This document shows, piece after piece, positions 1-12,700 of a stretch of 64,000 nt of DNA. The translations under genes and the position numbers were made by a program. The notes beneath the pieces were generated by a model. It ran no database searches. It saw only the letters and a program-made list of their open reading frames with translations, and was not told the DNA's origin. Origin of the DNA: Paguma larvata (Eukaryota > Chordata > Mammalia > Carnivora > Viverridae); the NCBI GenBank assembly GCA_030068075.1, contig CM057843.1:14712001-14776000 (forward strand), written 5' to 3'. The number at the start of each line of letters is the position of its first letter. Position 1 is the first letter of the stretch.

Positions 1-562
1 AGGGTCAGTTTTTTGTGTGCTTGCTTTTACCAGGACATATGAATGATTGGTTCTGATGTCTGTCTGTCCTTTCATGTGTCCGTACAGAGACACTCAGAAT
101 GATTCTCATGAGAAAAGAACACTAGTTTTCTGGATGATGTGATCTGAAGGTTTTCTTTTCTTACTCTTTCCTCTATGGCCTAAAATTCGTTTATGCTGAA
201 CCTATCCTTTTTATTACAACAATAAGTCCCTTTTATTCAAAAGCAGAAAGGAAACCGCACTTGTATTACAGTTAAAATGTGTCGACCCAGATAAGGACTG
301 GATGCAAACAAAAAAACCCAACACTGAAAGGTGACGTTCAGCGTAAAAAGCTCCGTCCTTTTAAAATTTCTGTTCATGTTACTAAAATGTCTAAGGGGTC
401 AAAAACAAAATTTTTTTTTTAAAGTAACTAAAACCCTCAGAGGGGACTCTGGGAGCACATAACAGGAGATGCCTTGAGGATGCATTAGGGATGCATTACA
501 ACTTAGAAATGGATGGGCTTCTTCTTGGGAAAGGCAGCAGAGCACAAGGATGAACACTCTAC
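1..562 (-). other. NCOR1: NCOR1 intron (partial)
   Basis: This is the intron after window exon 30, cut by the window start. It has a 10-base T run near 410 and is otherwise unremarkable. None of the remaining NCOR1 C-terminal coding exons could be recognised here. Confidence 0.85.
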
Positions 563-784
563 CTGAATGAGGTGAGGGGTCCCCTTCCTCTCTGCGGGTC
601 TCCCCACTGGTCACAACAGAGGTGCCGGCGCCACCGGGCACCACGCCGACGGGTTGGGACAGGACGACTCCGTGCTCCTCAACTTTGTCATCAAAGCTTC
701 CCATGAGCGCCTTCCTGATGATGTCTTCCAGACCGAGATTACTGGCAGGATCAGCGAAAGAATGACCTCTAGAGCTAACTGAGC
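563..784 (-). CDS. NCOR1: NCOR1 window exon 30 (contains CoRNR box LEDII)
   Basis: This 222-bp, phase 1-1 exon encodes [40 protein letters not shown] and [20 protein letters not shown]. The LEDII box (bases 717-731) lies within [11 protein letters not shown], the C-terminal receptor-interaction motif of the corepressor. The acceptor is tgctcgtctctttcag and the donor is TCAG|GTAGAGT. The remaining C-terminal exons are not in this window. Confidence 0.96.
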
Positions 785-3700
785 CTGAAAGAGACGAGCA
801 CGCCGTTTCTGCTGATTTCCGAAAGGCAGATGAAGAGACAGAGACGAGCCGACTCCATATAGCCTTCAGGGCCCATGGGACACAGGACCCGGGGCTGGCT
901 GCCTACAACACCGCAAGCGCCCACGCAGGGGCGCCCAAATCTCTCCTCTGGCAGATTTAGTTTTTCTTTGCTAAACGAAATCGGTCAGCCACTTTTCTTA
1001 AAGTTACTGGTTTTTCTCTTTTCAGTTCCCTAGTTCTCACACTGTTCTTTAGTGGTTTTGATTCTCTTTGTTCACTGATCTCTCCAGCAACTGTTTACTG
1101 AATCTCAACTCCCTTTTATTGCTGCTGTCTCCTCCCCAACTGTATTTACGCGTACTGGAGCAGCGCTCCTGGTGTGCAGTCGGTATCGGGACTCGATGGG
1201 TGTCGGGTGGACTGCCTGCTACCACACACTGCCTTCGTACTGGCAAATATATATATTTGGAATCTTACCTGAGGTAGTGACTGCCGGCAGATTGAAGATC
1301 TCAGTTCCTGGTTGAGCAGCTGCTGTATTTAAACAAACATTCGAGTTAACTGAGATGTGATGATCACGTTCACTGAAAGAGATAAAGTCTCAAAACCCTA
1401 CAATGAAATTAACCTTTTTATTTCCCATGATCTCAACCTTACTTTTCACCAGTTAAGATAAAGAAATAATTACTTAAAAAAATAAATCAGGCAATACAAA
1501 ATTGGACGAGGTGGGAAAATCTGAACAGGAGCCATGTGCCCACAAGAAGACAAGAACCTTTGCACTGCTGAGAAACCCCAACAGGAAGGGGTCCAGTTTG
1601 CCGGAGAAGAGGGGGGCTCTTGGATGAGTCCCGGGAATGCCAGCCGGTCCAAGGCAGCCTGGCCTCAGACCCCTCCATGAATAGCATGAAAGCGTGGGCT
1701 TCCCCAGCACGCTTTACCGGGAGCGGCTCCCGCAGCCAGAGGATGAGCCCGCGATTTGTCATTTGCGCAGCAAGAACGACACAGGCGGGACGGCCTGGGA
1801 ACTACCTATGAAGCACCGAGACAGAAGTAGAAGGAACCTGAAAACGCAAATGGTGTTTTCACCACAACTTCCAACTTGCTGCTGAGAACTCGAACGAGAA
1901 AGAACAGGGAAGCAGGGTGGGGGGCCCTGCGGGCTCCGCAGCAGAGTGGACGCTCTCCGAAGCCGTGCTGCATGTGCTGGAAGCTAACTTCCTTCATCAA
2001 GGCAACTTTAAACTGGCAACAGGAGGGGAGAAAATCTCCGGGAAGAACTACATAAAACCATGGCCGTCTCCCCACTCACGGGTCAGGTAACACTTGCAGT
2101 AAACAAACTGAACCTGAAAAAGTACAAAGTGACGAATACACAGAAGTTTGTGGAACAGGACTCCTTCATTCACTCAACAAATATTCACTGAGCAGTTATT
2201 TGGCTGAATCAGAATAAAATCACCTTCTTACTGATCGAAATGGTCAGATAAAGACGATTTCATATTTTTCAACCAATGAGAACACTGCGATCCTGTACTT
2301 TACCTCTGGAGCTTAGAAGTTCAGTGTGGTACTTTCTGAGGCCGTCAGGACAGAACCACCCGAGTGCCTCAGTGAAAGTGTCAACTTCCTCCTTGAGTCC
2401 CGGGGCCTGGGGCTCACATGCTTAACGAGCGCTCCAAAGACGGGGATAGATACAGGAGTGTGAGGACCCCTGGCTTAAAACAGATGGGCACACGTGTGAG
2501 AGAACGTGATAACCACTCAGAAACGAGCAAGGAAAGACCGACGGGGGACAGCTGTTTAGGAGGCAGACTCGAGAGGAAGAGGTGCAGAGGGAGGGCTGCC
2601 CAGAAAGCAGCTAGTGGAGCCACAGTGGAGGGAAGTGTGGCCGTGAAGGAGGGGCGACACGCTTCTCCGTGTGGAGAGAGGGAACGTTGATTCCTTTTCA
2701 GACACTGAAGAAGCCGAATACGCAAGAAGACATGACGTCCTCAAAGGTACACGAGTGAAAGTTCGTAGAAAAAGCCAAACTCCACTCCACATACAAGTTT
2801 GGGAGTTTTCGGCACACAGTTTAAACCTCCTCAGGGAGGGAGAAAGGCTTCGGAGGCTCCGGTGCATGAGGAGAGCACTGGGAAAACCAGCTTTCAAGGG
2901 CCAGGCAGAGCAGGACTGAGCTGCTAAGAAGACCTAAAAAATAGCCAGAGTAGAAGAGAAAAAAACAGGAGAACATAGTATCTGAAAGTCAAGAGAAGAG
3001 ATTTTTTCTAGAAGGGGAAATGGCTCACGGGAGAGCAGATAAAGTGCGTTTTAAAGCATTACAGTTTTTGAAGAATGAAATCACTGATGTCCCGAGTGGG
3101 AACTCAGGACCGAACTGAGAGACACCGAGGTGAAACAAAGTGGTCTTGGATGCTGAGGGCTTTGATGTCTTGGCTCTACTTCCTGGGGACCCATCGGCCC
3201 ACTGCTTCCTTAATACAATTCCTTACTTAAGTGTCCCTTTCCACAATGGAAAAGAGTTCTGGCGATCGAAAAAATCCCCAAGCAGTTTTGTTCGTACTTG
3301 CATTAAGACCCTCACGCATTTTATCCTCTGTTAAAGTCAGGGGCTTGGAACATTATACATTTTCAGAGTAAAGACCACCTGTCATTCTAAAAGCATCCCG
3401 CACCACACGCTGCTCAGTAAGTAAGTGTTGAATGAACCAGAGAGCTACTGGCTGAGGACAATGGAGAACAGAAGACAAAACTGTAAAGTGGGCCTCGTCC
3501 AAGTCACATGTGGCATTTTTCTGTCAGTAATTTTTTCCCGCTAAAATGAGGCAAAACCAAGATTAGAGAGGATGAGCAAAAGCCCCTCAAGGATGAAACA
3601 CTTCTAAACTGGCTGCTCTAGCGTCTGTAGGCCTTCGCACGCCGATTCCTCTCTGCCCCCTGACAGAGCGTGAAGATGAGAGGACCGTATTTTTGTTGGT

Positions 3701-6700
3701 GACATTTGACATTCTGTAAATAACAGATGAAAACCCATGACGAGACACAGAAATGTCGTAATTCTTTTTTAAAGAAGAAAGGGTATCGTAAGCCTGAGAG
3801 CAATGCTGGCCAACATTCTAAAGTACTTATCCTCGAGAGAAAGTGCACAACAATAACCGACACGATGTTCGACTTTTATTCATCACAAAGCGTCAGATCC
3901 AAACACACATCCACCTGGCGGTTTGTAGTTCACAGCCCACCATTTCCTTTCTTTTGACAGGATGGGGAGACTAGTAGATCGTGGATCACAGAAATAAAGC
4001 AGATTGTGGAATGCCCAGATCCCACAAACCTCACCGCAGCACCGGAGGTACGTGAGGGAGAGACGGAGACGTGCGGCTGAGCGGCCGTGTGAGTGTGCGG
4101 AGGGACAGGGTATGAGGAAGGTTCCAATTAAAGCACGCGTATCAACCCCAAGGGAAGGTCTGGATGCCACAGAGCTTTATCCTACCGGGTATCTACCAGT
4201 GACATGACGTGGGTGACGATGCCGTGAGTGCAGAACTGTCAGCAGCCAGTGAGCAGTGCTGCCACTGGGGGCATGGGGTTGGCACGCCGGAGCGGGGCCA
4301 CCGCCCAGGACTCACCAGTGAGGCAGTCTGCACCGGCTATTAAACCTCCCTAGGCTTCCTCGTCTGCACGATGGAGACCACTGCACCGCATGGTGTGCAG
4401 GGCTGCCGTGAGGATTCAATGTGCTGGTACGCGCTTACGAGCGCCCGGAGTCCTGGGACCACGTAACTGTTTGCTGCCACTACTGTTGTTGTTCTACTTT
4501 CACATGGTGGACGGGTCGCATTTGCAGATGAATGCCGAATGACTGGACAGAGTTCCAGAAAGACACTGCTGGCGTAGGAAAAGCGACTGAATGGCACACG
4601 CACGGACTTGGAGCCAGTGAGTCCGGAAGTACAGCAAGGGAAGGTGTGGATCAGAGCAGCGCGTCGAGAGACCCTGCTATTCATGCTCGTATTAGGTGCT
4701 CTACATCCTCACTGCACTGGTTGCCAGACACCCTGATACAACCCGGACTCTCGGAAGAGTGACGCCTTTGGGGCAGAGCGCCCCACACGGCTCGGAACCT
4801 ACTGAAAGGCTAACTAAGCTAAATAAAGTGGTCTTCTGTGGAGGGACACTCGGAGCCGGCAGTGTGAACAGCTGAGGACACAGGACGTTTAGAGAGAGAA
4901 AACTTGAAGGGCATGATCTGTCTCCAGACGGCTACAGATTGGTCATGCAGACACGGCCCAAATGGATAAAACGAAGACCGATGGGTAAAAAAAAAAAAAA
5001 AAAACACTACGAGGAGCCAATCCAGCCCCACACTGGCTCAGAGAAAACGGACAGCTTCAGAAAGCAGCGAGTTCTTGCTCTCTGGCTGGCAGTCGTCATG
5101 TAGTGGCAGCCATTTGAGAAGAAACTTTAAGATCAAATGCGGTTGTTGGACAGACGGCTACGAGAGCCTTCAAACTCAAGGATCGCATGAGAACCAACAC
5201 CGGAGATATAATTATTAGTGCAGGTTTTATTTTGGGATTCATGAAAGAAATCCCACTTACCCATATCAGAGTCACCTCCACCAGAGGAGTTCAACTTACG
5301 AAAAATCTCCTGCTTCTTTGATTTAACCATGGGTGACGTGTTTTCGAGCTTGGTGAAGAAGGAAGGCAAGTAGCTTATACTCCCTGGCGAGCGGGAATCA
5401 TTCCTGTGGGGAACACAGTTATGCCTATTATGTCTGTTTCATCGTATGCAACCTTGAGGACATTCACAGAGCAAGTGGGAAAATCTCACGCTGCCATTAC
5501 TGTTACTCTATTTCACATGGTGGACGTGTCTGTGGTTACAAGCCTACATCATATATGAGGACACAAACACTTTAACACGCTCATAAAATCGGACTCCAGT
5601 GGAGATAATCTGGGATGGAGACTCTTACTGAACACTGAATAAGCAACAGATAATGTCAGCAGGAAAGCGAGACACCGCTCACCATGATGCCGTCTGCTTA
5701 ACGGCACTGCATTTATAGCTGCCACACAGACCGGGAACTATTCTAGCAGAGCTGCTATGAAGTACAAGAAATTAAAACTAATAGCACGACTTGCCTATAA
5801 CACAGCAAGAGCTCATACCTAAGCAATTGAAACTGGGGGCCTTCAACGGAAGAGCCACAATGTAGAAATAAAACTGCCTCTGTTAAAACCATTCCATGCC
5901 TCCCACCGAATGAACGGAGTTTCATGTAAGGATTTCGCGATCATTTGCAGTTTCCTATACTAACACGTTTTTAAAAACCCACGTTTCCTTTAGCCACGAT
6001 GATCTAGCTAGAGCTGGAGAGAATAGCGAAGAACAAATGGAAGGCTGCTGATAACCTAATCCGGTCGTGTGGATTGGTTCGTCATTCAAACATAAGAATA
6101 CCTGCCGTATGCCAAAGAGACACGAATACGTGATAGAAAATGAGCAAGATACGGTCCCTGTCCTCAAAAAAATCACAAACTGAAGGAAAAACATGTGAAC
6201 ATATAATTAAATTGAACATCACCCCCTTTCTAAAAACAGATTTTCCTCGTTTTGTTGAAAGGTACCAACGTCTATTTGCTTGCCTGTGAACATTATAAAC
6301 CATAAATAACACGAACGCACTGTGAGAAGTGCACTAGCGGTTTGGAGTGAGACCTTGGTTTGAAGCTGGACCCTCCCTCTATCTGACCACGGGCACATCC
6401 TAGAATCACCTCCAGGAGCATCACGGGAGGGTGTTCTACACCAAGGAACCCTCCGTGAGCAGCAGGTCCCGTGTCAGGGACCGTGAGCAGCCTGACATGG
6501 GCACAGAGCGCGGGGTGAGGGGGAAGCGGCAGGAAAGCAGACGAGTAGCATGAACCTGCTCATAAAGGAATTCGGGTGCCAGCCTAACGGCGCAGAGCTG
6601 GACTCGGCGAGTCCTAGATCACTCTGGTGGACGTGGGCCAGCCAGGGGCCAAATCGAAGGTGTCTGATCCAGACGGGAATAAAAACCGAGTAATTCACAG

Positions 6701-9700
6701 GGGCTGGGCTGGGGTTAGTCACAGGGAAGACAAAGGACATAGAGCACGTCAGCAAAGGTGCTCATCACGACTTCCCTTCCACGTGCAGTCCCCAAGGCTT
6801 GGTGCACGATAAACACAAACAGGGCTTCGATCAACAGCTGACCACATGGACAAAAAAGGTTTTTTAAAAAAGATCTAGAAAGGCTTAACTTCAAGAATAA
6901 TGAACACTTTTTTCTATAACCTGTTTAAATGTAGCTTTCTCACTAAAATCCCCTGGTGTTAGATCACCAGGAAGACAGACTACATGGTCCTTTGAGAGTC
7001 CTATCCTGACACGAAACCCAGAGGGGAGAAAAGGCATGGGACACACGCACACTCGGACACGGGAGCTGCCACCCGGGAAGCGCTCGGCCCCTCACCTCTG
7101 CTCCGCAGGCTCCGCCCCTCTCTGAGACAGGAGCAGCACGCTGTCCTGTTTCTCATGCACGACTGGAACCTGGGGTGGGGAGATGGGCTCGTAGGACTCG
7201 GAAGAGACGTGACTCCTCTCGGGGGATTTTCCAGGCCTGGTATGGTAACACATAAAACATCAGACTGTGCTCCTGCGGCCCGCCTACGCATTACCCTAAA
7301 CAGTTTGAAACTGGTTCATTCATTACGTCCTTCAGGAGAAAGGAATAAAAGTTGCCGCGGATCCTCACTGTATACCCTGGTTACGGAAAGTCTGCTGCTG
7401 CTGCTTTATCCGTGCGCGCACACTGGGGGCATATGACGACCCAGGACAGGCAGCGGCTGGAGCTCCGAGGGAGGTGAGGTCCAAGGTCATCGTGTGCTTG
7501 GGCCTCATACCCCACCACCCTGCCCTTGTTACTCCGGTGAGCCCTCCAGGCTTTGACCGCGCTCTCTGAGTAGGTCAACACTTAACAGGTGTTTCCCCGT
7601 GAAGTTAAAAGACAAAGGACTGCAGTACTAAACTGAACCCTGAGCGCCTGTCAGGGGAGTCAGGACAGGCTCTAGTTACACCCTGCTAGGCCTGAGTGAT
7701 TCTCTGCAATTTCATGTTCTTCCTCTCGATACCACGTTGGAAAAGATAATGTGACATAAACATACTGTTTAGACCAAAACAAGGTACTGGCTTAGTGATT
7801 ATACATATTAAGAGCCACCTGTGACCAGTAAGTATGATTATATCTAGGAACATGACCTGTCATCTCCTCTCCCGATCGACCCCCAAACAGGTGGCCTTTT
7901 TTTTTTACCATTTTTCTTTTAGTTCTTTGGTGGTTACCTCAAAACTAAACAATCTTATACTTTCCTTGATTTACCAAACTTGAAACTATCACCTCCTTTC
8001 CATGAAAGATGAAGGACTTGACTTTTGAATACACGTTAAAAAGATAGAGTACCAACTGGCCACGCAGCGGACATCCCAAGAATACACAGAGGGAAAACCC
8101 TCATTTGTACTTCCCAAGGAGTGAAGGGGAATAAACTTTAGGTGTAAGAAATTAATCTTCTATCTTGTAGATATATTCAGATTGTACAGTTTGAAGTAAA
8201 AACGATACTGAGGCGCCCGGGTGGCTCAGTCCATTAAGCGTCTGACTCCTCATTTTGGCTCAGGTCCTGGTCTCCCGGTTCATGAGATCAAGTGTCGTGT
8301 CCGACTGCGCTACAGCTCGGAGCCTGCTTGGGATTCGCTCTCTCTGCCCTCCCCACAATTGTACACCACGCTCTCTCTCAATATAAATAAACTTTAAAGG
8401 AGAAAAATAAAACCAAGAAACATACCTTCCCCTGGATTTGTCCACAAGATTTTCTGGAGAGACCCTTGAACCTGGTCTTTGATGGTGGACAGACTGAGAC
8501 TGGGATTCTGGGCTGTAACGATTTGATGTTTTAGTCCTCACAGGTGTAGACACCAAAGCAGATGGTGAATTCTGGAATGTAGAAGTGGGAGGCTGCTGGG
8601 GAGGCTGTGAGGAAACTTGATTTCTAGCAAAATCTTGTGTGATGATTTGCTGTGAATGAAGAAAGGAGGAACTGGTTAAACCCACTGAGTAACTGCCCAA
8701 AAACGTAGCATAAGAAAACCAGGACATCTCTTCTGTGACTCTCTGTGAAATGTCCTTCCCCATGATCCAAAACGGAAGTATTAACAGAAGAACTCACACA
8801 GATGTGATCAGCGAGTGTGATCAGTCGGTGGGTCCTGGGCACTTGCCCCACCCCGTCGGCCTGTGAAGAGGGGGGCAGCTGTTGCTGCGGAGACAGGGAT
8901 TCCTGCTGGGGTCGGTAGTGATGCAGTGGTCCTTCGTATGGTCTGCTGGCTTCACCTAACGGAGGACAGACAGGTAGATGTCTTACTCAGGAACGCCCCT
9001 GCCTCGCACTCACTATCAGAGGTTAAACATAACTCAGGGACACCAGGGCGGGACGGAGGGACGCGGTGCTATCACTAAACAGAATTCATGATCTTAACTT
9101 TGGAGGAAAAAATACATATCAGGACTATATAAACTGTGAAAGCATGAGTGGACAAAATATCAACTGTTTTCTGTATCGTTAAATACAAACAAGAGAGAAA
9201 TCAATAAAAGCTTAAAAATCATTTTCTGTCCGTGCAGTCTTAAATGGTTCTAAAGCCGACTCCCTACTCAGACAAAACCAGTTGTTCCTGCACATGGTCT
9301 GGGCAGATGATCAGAAGCAAATGACACATGCAAATATGAAAACAGGTAAACCGGTGGCTCAGAAAGACCTACTTTCTGCTTGGTTTGCCTTGACCACCTC
9401 CGGCTGATAGGCCTGCAGCTTCTCCTGGGGCGGCGCCGGTGAGCTGGCGGGGCTGATCACCTCGATCGCGTCGCCAGGCGTTTCATACCGATGAGAGGAT
9501 ACTTGAAGAAAAGGAAAGAATCATATTTTAAAACTAATCCTATGGAAACTTTCAAAAGTCCAAATTCTTCAGACCTACTCGCATATTTTTGGCACCCGGG
9601 TTAGTGGTAACAACCAACAAGCTCGATGCACTGGTTCGAAGGTTCCTAAGTGCCTCCTCGGGTGTCCCTGGTCTCCGTGGGACACAGGATTTCCTCAAAC

Positions 9701-12700
9701 TGTGTGGCCTCTAAGACCTTCGGACGAGGCAGGCAGGGGACAGATTTGTGACGTTCTCCTGGGGCTGGAGAAGAACCCCAGGAAGGACCTTTCTTAGAGG
9801 GTAGATCCCAACAGTTCACTGCTTCCGATAATCACAGTTCTGGCGGACAGTCGGCTCTCAGAAGAACTTCCAGGCTACACAGTGGCTTTGTTACCATGAT
9901 TTTAAAGCTACAGATTAAGTAACATTACATAATGGTTTTTCTCAAATCACTGGAGTACTGCTGACAAAAAGTATTACTTCAAACAACTTCTTGGCACTGT
10001 TACACATGAGAACACACAGAAATGTCAGGGAATGTCTGAAAAGTAGCAAATGCACTCTCCCCGCAGAAAGGATGCCCACGCCTGAGAAGGCCCCCTCCCA
10101 GCGACAGTGCCCAGGAAAACAGGGGCAATGCAGAGAGGGTCCGGGCAGCTGTTCCCAGTCTTGCCATGGCCTCAGATGGACAGGAGAGGCACATGCAACC
10201 TTCTGTTCTGGAACCTTCTGATTTTGGAGTGCTCTTTGCATCTATGGGCCGTACTGAAGAATCCGAGAACACTACCAGAGGCCCACAGGGTCTGTGGCCT
10301 GTGAGATCGGCCGAAGGGTCGCGGACACAGGTACAGAAGCTCGAGATGAACTCTATTACCAGGTTCCCACATCTGTGATCCTCCAGGACTCAACGGAACG
10401 GCCCTTTCATCCTACCCCTTCACCAGGCCACGCAAGGTATAATTAGCTGGGATCTAGTATGCTCAGGAGAACAGGAACCTGATAACTGGGATGGAAATGA
10501 TCTTTCAGAAACTAAAATGAATCACTATATTCAAAGTAACTGATACTACTTTGCAACTTCCGTAGCCACTGGCATTCATCACTTTAAACACCCAGCAGCC
10601 TGAATCTGCTCACCTCGGCCAGTGCACAGTCAGTAGACTGTCTAATGCTAGATGTGCACCCACTCCTCTTGAAGCCAGAGGTGCAGGTGCAGTGCTTCAC
10701 CCCAGGGGGAGGGAGGCTCCGAAGAGAGAAACTGGAAACCGTACCGAGTAACAGTAAGTAGCCTGTGGGCTTCGTGCCAGCCATTTACCCAGTGATACAC
10801 GAGATAACCCCAGTCAGAAAAGGAGACAGATTTTCTATCTTCAGACCTTCTGAAGGTCAAACTCCTAGAGCAAGGTCTGGCTCGTCATGCCACCTGAAAG
10901 GCGGGGGGCTATCCAGTGACTAGAGAGCGCGTGCCCCCGCGTTCGGGAGGCCGCAGGCTGGATTCCCATCCCGGGAACTACGGATCCTCCCCGGCTAGCA
11001 AGTTTCTGCACGTGTCACACCGATTTTGCAGATCTTCATAATCCCAGGCTAACAGAAGTTTTCTTGTCTACACAACAGACTACCAAGCTGCCCCCTTCTC
11101 TCCAAAAACCTCACCCATGGGGTAGATATTTACCCAAACAAATTACAATTAATTAGGCACGGGGATAAAAAGAATTACACGTTGCATGCTAGTGCACAAG
11201 AAATCTCCGACTCTGTTCAGTTTCGTTAATGGAGACAGCCGAGGCAGGACTACGGATGGTTAATTGCTGCAAGCATTAGCTAACACTCGCTTAAATACCT
11301 GCGGCTTCCTTCAGGGATTCCATACAGAACTTAGGCAGCTGTTAACGATAAATTCAAAGTAACTTTTCCAGCATCTCGCTAGATTTGAACCCTTACGGAC
11401 TTAGAGGGTAGATATCAAAATCCAAGTATGGAGAGTGAACGGCCAGTCACCGGCGGGGAGGGGGTGGGAGATGGGGGAACTCGGCGACGAGGATCGGGAG
11501 CACACCAATCGGGACCCTGAGTAATGTTCGGACGCGCTGCATCACTAACGTTCGTGTCTGAAGCTAATACAACCCCGTATGTTTATACTGGAATTAAAAT
11601 AAAAGTTAAAAAACAAACAAAAAAAAAAAACAACAAATACGGGAGAACAATTTTAGAAAATAAGCAGAGAATATGAGATATGCATAAAGAACAAATAAAA
11701 TGACCCATAAATATATGAAAAAAAATTTTTTTAAATCCAACTTGCAAGAAAGGTGGACTGTAACTACCAATTACCAGTAACACGGTGGTCTCACTGTTTA
11801 AAAATTTGTATCTCAGCAAAAAGATGTAAGAGGCTGTGGGGTATCAAATACTGAACCCCATCCTAGAAGACGCGGAGGCCTCTGTAGCACAGAGCTTGAC
11901 GACACGTCTGTCACCTTTCAGATGCCTGAAAACGTCCACAAGCTCCGTCCTACTTCCCAGCTTTTCTTTATAAAAGGCACAGGGTTCTCAAAGCCAACAC
12001 CGGGACAGGCACACTTCAGAAACTGAAGCTTAAATCATCGTGACAAACAAACAGCAGGAGAGACATTTTTGTACTACCAACCCGCAAAACCCTTCCATTC
12101 CCATTACGAGCCAGGTCAGGATTTTCTTTATGCCGAATAGCTCTGCTTTACCTAAAGGAGAAAGTCATTCTTTACTCAGACATCACATTGCGAAACTCAG
12201 ATGGAGATACATACAGCTACTAGAAGAGTCTGAGCTTTGAGGGCCACGCTCCCTCGCATCCTTGTCCGAGGCAATCTGCCGGGTGATGATCACGTCTATG
12301 AAGTTAGCTGCGGTAATGGTAGTCTTCCCTCGGGTCCTTAGCTCTTCCTCATATCTGGATTTTGGAGGAGGCCCTTTATCTTTCCCAGCCTCGGAATACA
12401 CTACTGACGAGTGAGGCTGGGGCTTGCCACTTGGAAAGGCTGCGGAAGTGTACAGACACTGAACAGATCTCTTCTCCACCTCCAGGCTTCTCTGCTCTAG
12501 CTGCTGCTGTTCACTAACTGCTGCTGACCTGCTTCTCAAAGTTTCTTCTAACCTGGAAGCTTCATGCTTACTCTCTTTCGTTTTGGAAACCTCCATCTGG
12601 GGGGCAGAGGCTGCGGCGTCCACGAGGGCGGCCAGGGCGTCGGCGGCGGTGCTGTAGCGGGAGGCCGGCAGGCCCTGGCTTACCGACGGGCCCCCGGCGG

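Noticed and set aside
1..562. Last NCOR1 exons or 3' UTR
   Set aside because: None of the expected C-terminal motifs could be found in any minus-strand frame here, so these exons must lie outside the window.
10878..10990. GC-rich block resembling a tRNA or promoter CpG island
   Set aside because: It is short, lacks a foldable tRNA pattern and is not next to any exon start.
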